15,067 nucleotides of DNA from an uncultured Chlamydiae bacterium. GTDB taxonomy: Bacteria > Chlamydiota > Chlamydiia > Chlamydiales > SM23-39. Location of the stretch: assembly GCA_903864395.1 (NCBI GenBank), contig CAIPFQ010000239.1:1-15067 (forward strand), written 5' to 3'. Positions 7,199-14,927 of the stretch are shown here, piece by piece. A program made the translations under genes and the position numbers. Every line of letters begins with the position of its first letter. Position 1 is the first letter of the stretch. The notes beneath the pieces were generated by a model. That model ran no database searches. It saw only the letters and a program-made list of their open reading frames with translations, and had not been told where the DNA came from.

Positions 7199-8166
7199 TT
7201 TTTGGCAAAAAGAAGCTGCTTTTCTTTAGACAGAGGGAGATCCACCGCAGCAAATCGCCTTCTTGCTTGCTCTGTATCGAGAAAAACATTGAGGATGATG
7301 CAACACCATTTGATTTTGCAAACGGGGAACATTTGCCGCGCTCTCTCAAGAGTTTTTTCCTTATTCCTGCTGAAGGAGGCGATGGCTTCTGCAAAAAAGG
7401 AAAAATACCTTTGCGGGATTGGGATTTTAGGCTGCAAGAAAAAATCGCAAATCGTTTTCACAGGATCATCCCATCCCGCATACTCGAAATCGAGATAAAA
7501 ATGTTTTTTGGATACAAGGGTATTGTGTAAGCCAAAATCAGAGGGCGTAAGAATAAAATCCTCGGGCGAGGGATTGAGAGCTTGTAAAGCAGTTTTACAT
7601 TGCGTGTTTTTGAGATGGTTCCATTGAGGCAAAAGCGTTGCGTGGATAAAATCTTGCAGATTTGGATCTGACACGGCGAGGAGTTTTGACAATCTTTTTT
7701 CAACGGCTTGAAAATAATCTTCCACTCTAGAACAGCTTTCCGATGCGAAAAGAAGATGTTTCCCTTGGCTCTTATTTCGGTTGAGATGTTTTAGAAACTG
7801 TACGCTCGCAGCGATAAAAGAATCTGTTGCATCAGCCTCTGTTGCAAGAGAGCCGTCAATATAGGAATAGAGAGCGAGGTTTTTTTCTGTATTTTTGTAG
7901 AGAGGTTTTGGTACACAGTCGATCCCTTGCGCCGTAGCGAATTTGAGAAATTCAAACTCGGATTGCAATCGAGGCCGTGCATCGTCAGGATGTTGAAAAT
8001 AGGATTTCAAAAGTAAGGAAGGGTCGTTTTGAAATTCAAGACGAAAGACTCTGTTGTTCGCCCCTCCTGTGAGAGGTGTTTGGGCGATAGGGAGAGCAGA
8101 AATGCCAGCTTCCTCTAGGAAGCTAAGGTCGAGAGCGCTTGTTTCCACGATGTCAAAGAAATCCAT
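7165..8166 (-). CDS. APH/choline-kinase-fold phosphotransferase (small-molecule kinase)
   Basis: A 333-residue protein from ATG 8166. The kinase-like features are LTGGANNRVFRLEF (32-45, nucleotide loop), the putative ATP lysine K54 in LLLKSYF, the helix glutamate E70, the catalytic-loop pattern LTPSDFGLHNTL (206-217, D210 and N215), and YLDFEYAGWDDP (224-235) with metal-binding D226. The usual HGD of aminoglycoside kinases is PSD here, as in a family I recall from sugar gene clusters. Its likely job is to phosphorylate a sugar or polyol made by the transketolase/dehydrogenase genes upstream (inference). No clear Shine-Dalgarno precedes the ATG, and the first 52 nt overlap the HAD gene, so it is probably translated by coupling. 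Its 3' end overlaps the convergent methyltransferase gene. Confidence 0.82.
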   Translation of the reverse strand: MDFFDIVETSALDLSFLEEAGISALPIAQTPLTGGANNRVFRLEFQNDPSLLLKSYFQHPDDARPRLQSEFEFLKFATAQGIDCVPKPLYKNTEKNLALYSYIDGSLATEADATDSFIAASVQFLKHLNRNKSQGKHLLFASESCSRVEDYFQAVEKRLSKLLAVSDPNLQDFIHATLLPQWNHLKNTQCKTALQALNPSPEDFILTPSDFGLHNTLVSKKHFYLDFEYAGWDDPVKTICDFFLQPKIPIPQRYFSFFAEAIASFSRNKEKTLERARQMFPVCKIKWCCIILNVFLDTEQARRRFAAVDLPLSKEKQLLFAKNYLFSTPTDQR

Positions 8167-8711
8167 TCTGGGGTGTTTGGCTCTCGATGTTCAGGATCGA
8201 AAAGCACTTTTTGCACATCGGGAGGAAATGTTTTCTCCCGAAGAAGTTCTGGCAAATCGTCAATAAAAAGATCGCAATGGGCCAAAGCGATCCGTGTTAG
8301 TTTCTCTTTAAGGGTCAACTCAAAATAGGTGTGAATCTGAGGCGTAAAAAAGGACTGTTTTGAGAGCCAATTGAGCGCCGCTGCATGGAGATCGACTTGT
8401 GGCCCCACATAGGGGTGTTTTGTCCGATGGCTGATGATGGAGATTGGGATGTTTTTTGCCAGACAGGCGTGAAAAAAATCTTTTAGCCAAGGAAAGGGTT
8501 TTGCCAATGCCATTCCCTCTCCATAAATACACCCTTGAAGCTGCGTCCATTCTTTTTCTTGTCCCAAAGCGCGAAGAGCGTCGCGCAAAGCTGTTTTATT
8601 GGGCGCGAGTGTTTTTGGAACGAGCGGATGCTCTTGGATGATTTTTTCAAAGACGCTCTCATAACACACAATCGTGTTGTCAAAATCAATGCCAATGTGC
8701 TTCCAGCTCAT
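8115..8711 (-). CDS. HAD-superfamily hydrolase-like protein
   Basis: A 198-residue HAD-fold protein. Motif I is IDFDNT (8-13), with nucleophile D9 and acid/base D11; motif II is IISHRTKHP (92-100); motif IV is FIDDLPELL (149-157), with metal-binding D151 and D152. The Asn after the second Asp (DFDNT) and the long insert between motifs I and II (about 20-85) suggest a small-molecule phosphatase or a related phosphotransfer enzyme. The start overlaps the dehydrogenase stop as ATGA, and its last 52 nt overlap the kinase gene, so the two are likely co-translated. It could remove a phosphate from the transketolase product, or act with the kinase on the same intermediate; the sequence does not decide this. 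Confidence 0.82.
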   Translation of the reverse strand: MSWKHIGIDFDNTIVCYESVFEKIIQEHPLVPKTLAPNKTALRDALRALGQEKEWTQLQGCIYGEGMALAKPFPWLKDFFHACLAKNIPISIISHRTKHPYVGPQVDLHAAALNWLSKQSFFTPQIHTYFELTLKEKLTRIALAHCDLFIDDLPELLREKTFPPDVQKVLFDPEHREPNTPEWISLTSWKQALSTLAS

Positions 8712-9736
8712 AAATCCATATCGATCAAAGGTCTCAGTACTTTTCCGCCTTCCAGCTCGTCGAGGGCTGTTTCAACTTGATTTAAGGGGTAAATGTGATT
8801 GATAAATGAAGAGAGATCGAGCTGGCCGTAGCGAATGAGATTGCAATAGCGGGGGAAATGAAGATCTGGCTGATTATCTCCGCCCCAAGTGCCGAGCAAT
8901 TTTTTCCCTTGATTAAACTCTTTGGGATCTAAGGTCAACTCTTGGCCAAAGCGAGCGTTGCCTACAATGACAGCAGAGCCCCCTTGGGAGCGAACAGCTT
9001 TTAGGGCTTGGTGCATGGCGATAGGACTGCCGCTGGCTTCGATGGCGTAATCGAGAGTTCCAATTTTTTGTAAAGCTGCGAGGGGATCTTCCAAAGAAGC
9101 ATTGATGCAGTGCGTGGCGCCCATGGCCTTTGCGAGAGAGAGTTTATGCGGGTTCGTATCAATCGCAATTCTGGGCGCGCATCCAGAAATTTTTGCCCCC
9201 AGCAGAGCAGAGAGCCCAACGCCACCACAGCCAAAAACAGCAAGACTATCTCCGGCTTTAGGCTTTGCTGTATTAAACACAGCCCCAAGCCCTGTAGGGA
9301 TCGCGCAGCCGATGAGCGCCGCTTCTTTAAGGGGAAAATCTAGGGGGATGGGCGTGAGTCGGTTTTCAGAGAGAATGGAGTGATGGCTAAACGTGGTGAT
9401 TGCGCCAGCGTTGACTGCTTTTCCTCTCCAGTCATAAAGAGAGCCTGCCACATTGGCACCGCTTCCTTTCATCCAAGAGAGGATGACATGATCTCCAGGC
9501 TTTACTTTTTCAACTTTAGGGCCGATCTCTAGCACGATGCCACTGCCTTCGTGACCGAGACAGTGAGGAAGATAAAGATCCTCTCCTCTGTGGCCGCGCA
9601 CTTCGAGAAGTTGGGTATGGCATACGCCGCTATATTTGATTTGAATGAGGACTTGTCCAGGTTTTAGGGGCGGCAAAGTGATCTCGTCGATAACGATGCG
9701 ATTCGACTCAATAAGAATGGCAGCTTGTGTTTTCAC
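8708..9736 (-). CDS. Zinc-binding medium-chain dehydrogenase (alcohol dehydrogenase family)
   Basis: I place the start at GTG 9734-9736, with AAGGA 7 nt upstream, giving 342 residues; the frame stays open to 9946 but that part is antisense-like coding inside the transketolase gene. Catalytic-zinc ligands are visible as C39 (SGVCHTQ), H62-E63 (GHEGSG) and C144 (LIGCAIPTG). The NAD-binding loop is FGCGGVG (168-174), and D193 in AIDTNPHKL predicts NAD rather than NADP. The stretch 88-110, where the structural zinc lobe normally has four cysteines, contains none. The enzyme probably oxidises or reduces a sugar-derived alcohol or ketone. The start overlaps the transketolase C gene by 29 nt and the stop overlaps the HAD gene by 4 nt. 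A TarJ-like ketose-phosphate reductase role is possible but only by analogy. Confidence 0.87.
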   Translation of the reverse strand: MKTQAAILIESNRIVIDEITLPPLKPGQVLIQIKYSGVCHTQLLEVRGHRGEDLYLPHCLGHEGSGIVLEIGPKVEKVKPGDHVILSWMKGSGANVAGSLYDWRGKAVNAGAITTFSHHSILSENRLTPIPLDFPLKEAALIGCAIPTGLGAVFNTAKPKAGDSLAVFGCGGVGLSALLGAKISGCAPRIAIDTNPHKLSLAKAMGATHCINASLEDPLAALQKIGTLDYAIEASGSPIAMHQALKAVRSQGGSAVIVGNARFGQELTLDPKEFNQGKKLLGTWGGDNQPDLHFPRYCNLIRYGQLDLSSFINHIYPLNQVETALDELEGGKVLRPLIDMDL

Positions 9737-10664
9737 AACGGGTTCCTTGGATAAATGAAATAATACGCTGCGCAAGAGCGCTTGGAATGAGCCCATACTC
9801 AGCGCGTAAATAGCTTTGAGAGCCAATGGGGTGGGGAAATCGATCGGGAGTTCCATTGCGAAGCAGGCGCACATTTTGAATGTGTTGATCGACCATCCAC
9901 TCAGCAAGTCCTGCGCTAAATCCGCCAATAAGACTATGCTCTTCAAAGGAAACCCAAAGAGGAAATGACTCAGTCAAAGAATGGAGAGTTTCTGTATCGA
10001 GCGGCTTTACAGTGGGAAAGGAAAGAATTTTGGGAAAAATGCCTTCATTAACTAGATGCTTTGCGGTCTCCATTGCGATGGGAAGCATATTGCCTGTGGT
10101 GAGAAAGGCGATCTCTTTCCCCTCTTGCATTAAAAAGCTTTTGCCGATTTTTAGCGCGGGAAGCGTGTTGTGGACGAGGGGCTCCCCAGTTTTTCCTATG
10201 CGCATGTAAAGAGGGCCTGTAGAGGTAAGCGTCTCTTTTAAAAGCGCTTTGAGTTCCATTGCGTCGCCAGGGCAGAGGACAGTCATATTGGGAAGGCTTC
10301 TTAGGAAAGAAATATCTTCGCAAGAATGATGCGTGCATCCGAGCGAGGCGTAGGAGAGTCCAGATCCTGTGCCAACAATCAAAACGGGGACATTGTGATA
10401 GCAGATGTCGTTTCGAATCTGTTCCAAGCAGCGCGTTGTATTAAAGGGGGTGATCGTATAGGTAATGGGTCTTAAGCCACACATGGCAAGCCCTGCTGCC
10501 ATGCTCGCCATATTCGCTTCAGCTACGCCACAATTATAAAAACGCTTTGGAAATTGCTTTTTAAAGGGATCGAAAAGACGGTTGCCGATGTCTCCAGAGA
10601 GAAGAACGATGCGCGAGTCGAGCGCGGCTAGATCCAAAAGAGCCTCTGCAAAAGCGTTTCTCAT
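9708..10664 (-). CDS. Transketolase, C-terminal subunit (pyrimidine-binding and C domains)
   Basis: A 318-residue protein carrying the second half of a split transketolase. VLLSGDIG (20-27) begins the pyrimidine-binding domain, and YNCGVAEANMASMAAGLA (43-60) holds the glutamate that activates thiamine diphosphate (E49). The C-terminal domain spans about 183-305 (IAFLTTGNMLPIAMETA, later FEEHSLIGGFSAGLAEW). It should pair with the N-terminal subunit encoded just upstream to transfer two-carbon ketol units between sugar phosphates. The ATG overlaps the upstream stop as ATGA, and AAGGAG lies 8 nt before it inside the upstream gene. Split transketolases in polysaccharide clusters are usually dedicated to one sugar rather than the pentose phosphate pathway, which agrees with the neighbours here. 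Confidence 0.92.
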   Translation of the reverse strand: MRNAFAEALLDLAALDSRIVLLSGDIGNRLFDPFKKQFPKRFYNCGVAEANMASMAAGLAMCGLRPITYTITPFNTTRCLEQIRNDICYHNVPVLIVGTGSGLSYASLGCTHHSCEDISFLRSLPNMTVLCPGDAMELKALLKETLTSTGPLYMRIGKTGEPLVHNTLPALKIGKSFLMQEGKEIAFLTTGNMLPIAMETAKHLVNEGIFPKILSFPTVKPLDTETLHSLTESFPLWVSFEEHSLIGGFSAGLAEWMVDQHIQNVRLLRNGTPDRFPHPIGSQSYLRAEYGLIPSALAQRIISFIQGTRCENTSCHSY

Positions 10665-11476
10665 GAAAGAAGCTCCTTTTTTGCTAAACTTAGCTCTTCT
10701 TCATTAGGAATCCGATAATGCCAGTTGTTGTCATTTTCCATGAAAGAGACGCCCTTGCCTTTGATTGTGTGAGCGATGATGGCGGTGGGTTTCCCAGAGG
10801 GGTTTTCGCTTTTTGCAAAGACAGAAAGAATGTCTTCAAAACAATGACCGTTCACTTCGTAGGTTTGCCAGCCAAAAGCCGTCCATTTGTCTTGTAATGG
10901 CGATAGCTGCATGATCTCTTCGCTTTTTCCAGTAGCCTGCCATTTATTAAAATCGATGACGGCAATTAAATTTTCCAGTTTATGGACTGGAGCAAAAAGG
11001 GCAGCCTCCCAGACCGAGCCTTCATTGCATTCTCCGTCGCTCATCAGAACCATTGTTCGGTAGTTTTTTTGTTGTATGAGCGCAGCGAGTGCATGACCGA
11101 TTCCGAGAGAGAGTCCATGTCCTAAAGAGCCTGTGGCAACTTCAATGCCAGGAACGCAATGGGGTGTCGGATGTTCAGGGAGGGCGCTCGCATTGTGATT
11201 GAAAGTTTTAAGGAGATCGAGCGGAAAAAATCCTTTTTCAGCAAGAATTGCATAAAGAGTTGAAACCGCGTGTCCCTTGCTTAAAAAAAAACGATCTCGG
11301 TTTGGATCGCAAGGATTTTTTGGACAAATGCGTAGAAAATGAAAATAGGCGGCGACGATAAGATCGACGCAAGAGAGAGAAGAGCCCAAGTGAGGGGCTT
11401 TGCCGCGATGGGACATTTCGATGATCCGATAGCGCGTGAGCGCGGCGATTTTTTTAAGCTCTTCGATCAATGTCAT
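10661..11476 (-). CDS. Transketolase, N-terminal subunit (thiamine diphosphate-binding)
   Basis: A 271-residue protein, first gene of the third block. Recognisable elements are FFLSKGHA (63-70), TGSLGHGLSLGIGHA (115-129) and the cofactor-binding stretch MSDGECNEGSVWEAA (145-159) ending in the Asn of DFNKWQ (N177); Ser146 replaces the usual Gly of the GDG motif. I chose ATG 11476 because TLIEELKKIAALTRYRI is the usual start of these subunits. AAGGAG lies only 3 nt before this ATG, so the TTG two codons further on, with better spacing, could also serve. The frame is open upstream to 11875, but that part runs antisense to the ATPase gene and has no transketolase features. It should act with the C-terminal subunit. 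Confidence 0.92.
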   Translation of the reverse strand: MTLIEELKKIAALTRYRIIEMSHRGKAPHLGSSLSCVDLIVAAYFHFLRICPKNPCDPNRDRFFLSKGHAVSTLYAILAEKGFFPLDLLKTFNHNASALPEHPTPHCVPGIEVATGSLGHGLSLGIGHALAALIQQKNYRTMVLMSDGECNEGSVWEAALFAPVHKLENLIAVIDFNKWQATGKSEEIMQLSPLQDKWTAFGWQTYEVNGHCFEDILSVFAKSENPSGKPTAIIAHTIKGKGVSFMENDNNWHYRIPNEEELSLAKKELLS

Positions 11477-11614
11477 GCGCTCCTTTGTACTCGAAGGTAA
11501 AATAAATTTATATGGAATTTTGATATAGGGCTTCCTTGCGCACGATCGTTTGGAAAAAAATACAGAAAAGGGAAAAAACTGATAAAATATAAGGAAATAG
11601 GGGTTTTTAGAACG
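11477..11614. promoter_or_regulatory. Divergent intergenic region, promoters not clearly resolved
   Basis: This spacer must hold the promoter of the transketolase operon and, when it was active, of the ATPase/nuclease gene. It is AT-rich at both ends. TAAAAT at 11583-11588 is a fair -10 box for the plus strand but has no convincing -35. The 8-bp palindrome ACGATCGT is at 11542-11549. I see no terminator or small gene here. Confidence 0.3.
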
Positions 11615-13291
11615 ATGAAAAAAAGATTGCCGATTGGTCTTAGCGATTTTAAACGGTTGATTGACGGCGGCTACACCTACGTCGACAAAAGCCTTTTGAT
11701 CCAAGATGTGGTCGAAAGGGGCACCCATGTTGCGCTGATTCCGAGGCCGCGGCGCTTTGGCAAAACGCTCAATCTCTCGATGCTCCGTTATTTTTTTGAG
11801 AAAACAGAAGCGGATACGGGCTATTTGTTTGAAAATCTTGCCATTTGAAAGATCGAACAGTACCGCTCCATGCAAGGAAAATTCCCCGTGATCTTCCTTT
11901 CTTTAAAAGATGTAAAACATTGTTCTTGGGAGGAGACTTTTAAGGCGCTAAGAAAAATTGTGGCCGAGGAATATGGAAGACATCGCGCTGTCATTGAGGT
12001 GCTCACGCCGAGGGAGCTTTTTCTTTACGAGAGAATTTTGGCGGAAGATGAGGACAAAACGCTCATTGAGCAAAGCCTGCGGTTGCTGACCGAATGGCTT
12101 TGTCGCTATTATAAGCAGGCGGCCATTCTCCTTCTCGATGAATACGATACGCCAGCCCATAGCGCGTACGTTGGAAATTATTACGATACCCTGATTGATT
12201 TTATCCGCAACTGGCTGTCAGCGGGACTCAAAGACAATCCTTATTTAGAACGAGGCGTTTTAACGGGAATTTTGCGGATTGCCAAAGAGAGTGTTTTTTC
12301 GGGGCTCAATAATATCAGCACATTCACCTTTTTTTCTGAAGTTTTTCAGGAAAGATTTGGTCTTTTAGAGGGAGAGGTGACGGCTTTGCTAGAAGAGCAC
12401 GAATTGTCTGACAAGCTGACAGAGATGCGGCAATGGTATGACGGCTATCGCATTGGCTCTTGTGCGGATGTCTACAACCCTTGGTCTGTTCTCAACTGCA
12501 TCGCAACGCGAGGGAGCCTTTCGCCTTATTGGGTCAATACGAGCGACAACGCTTTAATGAAGCATTTGATCGTACAGGGAACAGAGGATCTTAAGGTCGA
12601 TATTGAGGAGTTATTGAAAGGAGGTGTGGTGGAAAAAACGATTGAGGAAGGCATTGTATTTCCTCATCTCGAACAAAATCCGAACGCTGTTTGGGCTTTG
12701 CTTTTATACAGTGGCTACTTAACGATTGAGGCTCTGCCTCGCTAGGGCACCCCTTTACAGCTGCGCATACCGAACCTTGAAGTGGGCGAGCTGTATAAAA
12801 CAATGATTTTAGATTGGTTTAAAAACACCTTGCACGAACACAAGTACCGCTTGGCTTTGCGCAGTCTAACTCAGGGGGATGTCGAAACTTTTTCTCAGCT
12901 TTTTCAGGAATTCATGATGAGCTCTGTGAGCGTTTTTGATGTCCCTGCAGAGGATTCTGAAAAAATCTATCACGCGTTTATTTTGGGAATGCTGATCGGA
13001 CTCAAAGATCATTATGACATTAAATCCAACCGAGAAAGCGGTCTCGGTCGATATGATGTTATGGTGATTCCTAAAAATCCCTTGGATCTAGGGATTGTAA
13101 TGGAGTTTAAGAAAATCGGCCGTTTTGAAAAAACTACGTTGGAAATCGCTGTCGCGTCCGCTTTGCAACAAATTGAGCAAAGAGGGTATGCGGAGAAGCT
13201 GCGAGAACGGGGCATTAAGCGCGTCTTGGCTCTCGGATTTGCCTTTGAAGGCAAAAATGTTTTAATCCGCTCCAAAACTAATTTTTCGTAA
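11615..13291 (+). pseudogene. AAA-ATPase_like / PD-(D/E)XK nuclease (DUF1703) gene with two in-frame stops
   Basis: One reading frame of 559 codons is broken by TGA at 11846-11848 and TAG at 12743-12745, with no frameshift between the three parts. The N-terminus is typical of the family: LPIGLSDFKRLI, then GYTYVDKSLLI and the Walker A-like RPRRFGKTLNLSML. Walker B is ILLLDEYDTPAHSAY. QWYDGYRIG and VYNPWSVLNC are further family signatures. The nuclease domain is in the last 150 codons, with GRYDVMVIP and the catalytic-type IVMEFKKI. The total length matches intact relatives (about 510-570 residues). The TGA stands where a Trp codon (TGG) would fit. Other genes in the window use TGA as stop and TGG for Trp, so recoding is unlikely. 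Such genes are common, often decayed accessory genes in host-associated bacteria; their function is unsettled. The last 19 codons lie in the left 98-bp repeat. Confidence 0.85.
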
Positions 13292-13332
13292 TACGAGAGA
13301 ACTCAAAAACCAGTAGAGAGCGAGAACCGGAA
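13235..13332 (+). repeat. 98-bp direct repeat, left copy
   Basis: This copy matches 13685-13782 at 96 of 98 positions; the differences are T13292/C13742 and G13295/A13745, and the offset is exactly 450 bp. It begins at GGATTTGCCTTTGAAGGC and ends at GCGAGAACCGGAA. It contains the last 19 codons and stop of the ATPase/nuclease gene. On the minus strand it also reads as the last residues of the Wzy/WaaL-type protein, but here detached from that gene. Confidence 0.95.
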
Positions 13333-13715
13333 ATATTAAAAGTCTATAGGACTTACTGTGAGTTTGTTATGCATATGATCGAGATTTGAATCGTTTTCCA
13401 GAGTCTGTGCGGCGTTCAATGGGATACGCGTTATATCGTGCTCAGCTTGGTGAACGACATGCTCATGCTAAGGTTATGAGCGGGATGGGCAGTGCTAAGG
13501 TGTTAGAGATACGCGAATGGAGCGAAAGCGGGACATATAGAGCCATGTATACCACAGAAATTGCTGGATATATATTCGTTTTACATGCATTTCAAAAAAA
13601 GTCCAAAAAGGGAATTGAGACCCCAAAGCAGGACATAGATCTCATTAACTCGACTTTGCAGCTTTGGGGAGATGCAATTAAATTGGATTTGCCTTTGAAG
13701 GCAAAAATGTTTTAA
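13333..13715 (+). pseudogene. HigB/RelE-type toxin (phage Gp49-like) remnant, orphan
   Basis: From 13362 the frame reads YAYDRDLNRFPESVRR, then MGYALYRAQLGERHAHAK, GSAKVLEIREW, TYRAMYTT, and IFVLHAFQKKSKKGIETPKQ: the whole core of the HigB-like mRNA-interferase family. There is no proper start; an in-frame TGA lies at 13359 and the first usable codon is TTG 13386, inside the conserved domain. In another frame, 13336-13368 reads LKVYRTYCEFV, which matches a family N-terminus, so a loss of about one base near 13369 would explain the break (inference). The last ten residues and the stop are encoded by the right 98-bp repeat. No HTH antitoxin gene follows. The insert between the repeats (352 bp) is almost exactly this one gene. 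Probably inactive. Confidence 0.75.
13649..13665 (+). repeat. 17-bp repeat, first copy
   Basis: CTCGACTTTGCAGCTTT occurs here, near the end of the toxin remnant, and again at 14928-14944. Both copies are preceded by TTA plus one purine. A 17-bp match between two random places in 15 kb is expected only rarely (well under once), so a common origin is possible. Confidence 0.6.
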
Positions 13716-13782
13716 TCCGCTCCAAAACTAATTTTTCGTAACACAAGAGAACTCAAAAACCAGTAGAGAGCGAGAACCGGAA
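13685..13782 (+). repeat. 98-bp direct repeat, right copy
   Basis: Right copy of the repeat at 13235-13332. It encodes the last 23 or so residues and stop of the Wzy/WaaL-type gene on the minus strand. On the plus strand it still contains the codons for the end of the ATPase/nuclease gene, including its TAA at 13739-13741. It therefore looks like the original junction where the two convergent genes overlapped by about 30 nt. Both base differences from the left copy are silent in the minus-strand reading. Confidence 0.95.
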
Positions 13783-14875
13783 TAAAAAGAAGAGCGCCGT
13801 CAGAGACGGAAATCAGAAGGAAGGTACTAAGGCCACAAAGAATATTTTTCTGCATTAAGGAAGGGGAGGAAAGGGCAAGAAGGATCGGAGCGCTCATGCA
13901 GAGAAGGTAGCAAAAAAGACCGATGAGACCAAAATTATAAATAATCCCGAGATAAACCATTTCACAGATACCACAAAAAGGTTTGTCTGGAAATAGGGTT
14001 GCTTGAGTCAAAATTTTGAGTTGATCGAATCTGCCGCCGAGATTTTGATCGAAGAGAAAAGAAACATTAAAGCCAAAAATATAGGTGACAAAAAAAATAG
14101 AGGCAAGGCTTAGACAAGACCCTAGAAGAAGTTTTGAAAAAGAGATCCGTTTTGTAGCAAAGAGCGAGCGAATGAGAATGCTGAAAAGAAGGCCAATCCA
14201 AACAGTGCGAGAAAAGGAGAGGATGAGAGAAATAGCCACGACGGTTTTCTTCCATGTTTTTCCTTCTAAATGTTGATAGAGGGGAAAAAACAAAAGAACG
14301 CAGATTCCATAAATATTGCCATTATTATACGTCGAAATGAGCTTGAACACAGAGCCCCGATTAATGAATTTTGAGTCGAGCTCTCCTAAGTCGTGAAAAT
14401 TTGTCGTCAAAAACGGAATTTCTATAAATTTTAGCGTGAACAGTTTGTAGAAGAAAAGAAAAATGCCATAGGCGGCGATAAAGAAAATCCCCTTTTTTAG
14501 AAGTTTGAAAAATAGAGCCATGTTCATAGCGTCAATCGCATCCGAAAAACACAAAAAGAAAAGATAGGGAAAGAAAAAGAAGCAGAGAGAAAAGGAAATC
14601 GCAAAAGGAACATTGTCTATGCCATAAAGGATAAAACTCAAAGCGCTCAATGCTTGAAAGGGAAGGGTAAGGCATAAAGCCTGGATGCGGATCACTTGGC
14701 AAGAAAATGAGGGGCGAAACAGTGAGGCAATAAAGCATAAGCCGAGAAAAAGATAGCCCCAGGTAAGAGGGACGCCTCCGATTTTAAACCCCCCTTTTGG
14801 AAATACAAGAACGAAGAGCCACAGCAGATAAAGAGCCCAGGTGGGATGGGTAAGCCTGAGGGGTATGTTGCGCAT
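13712..14875 (-). CDS. O-antigen ligase/polymerase-like membrane protein (Wzy/WaaL superfamily)
   Basis: From ATG 14873-14875 this is a 387-residue, very hydrophobic protein with roughly ten or more membrane segments and few charges (for example WALYLLWLFVLVFP, GYLFLGLCFIASLF, ISFSLCFFFFPYLFFLCF). The pattern ILSFSRTVWIGLLFSIL matches the SxSRxxWxG region of the Wzy_C family, and a long polar loop with LGELDSKFINRGS precedes it; GGRFDQL lies in the later periplasmic-type loop. Such proteins polymerise O-units or ligate glycan to lipid A core at the outer face of the inner membrane. The frame is open 12 codons further to a TTG at 14911, with no better ribosome binding site; neither start has a clear one. 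It is the only transporter- or assembly-type gene seen. The 3' end lies in the right 98-bp repeat and overlaps the toxin remnant stop. Confidence 0.85.
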   Translation of the reverse strand: MRNIPLRLTHPTWALYLLWLFVLVFPKGGFKIGGVPLTWGYLFLGLCFIASLFRPSFSCQVIRIQALCLTLPFQALSALSFILYGIDNVPFAISFSLCFFFFPYLFFLCFSDAIDAMNMALFFKLLKKGIFFIAAYGIFLFFYKLFTLKFIEIPFLTTNFHDLGELDSKFINRGSVFKLISTYNNGNIYGICVLLFFPLYQHLEGKTWKKTVVAISLILSFSRTVWIGLLFSILIRSLFATKRISFSKLLLGSCLSLASIFFVTYIFGFNVSFLFDQNLGGRFDQLKILTQATLFPDKPFCGICEMVYLGIIYNFGLIGLFCYLLCMSAPILLALSSPSLMQKNILCGLSTFLLISVSDGALLFIPVLALYWFLSSLVLRKISFGAD

Positions 14876-14927
14876 GGCTTGGATGCTAGGTGTTTTTTTA
14901 AAGGATGTCAATACGAGTGCTACTTAG

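Noticed and set aside
9737..9946. 70-codon N-terminal extension of the zinc dehydrogenase
   Set aside because: It lies in another frame of the transketolase C gene, has no dehydrogenase features, and a GTG with a good ribosome binding site sits at 9736.
11477..11875. N-terminal extension of the transketolase N gene by 133 codons
   Set aside because: It runs antisense to the well-conserved ATPase gene start, contains no transketolase motif, and the family normally begins at the ATG 11476 region.
11846..12745. Stop-codon recoding (TGA as Trp) in the ATPase gene
   Set aside because: Neighbouring genes end in TGA and encode Trp with TGG, and a second, different stop (TAG) also interrupts the gene.
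13340..13354. Small inverted repeat AAGTC-TATAG-GACTT as a terminator
   Set aside because: Only five base pairs, AT-rich, with no T run after it; it lies within the probable toxin N-terminus.
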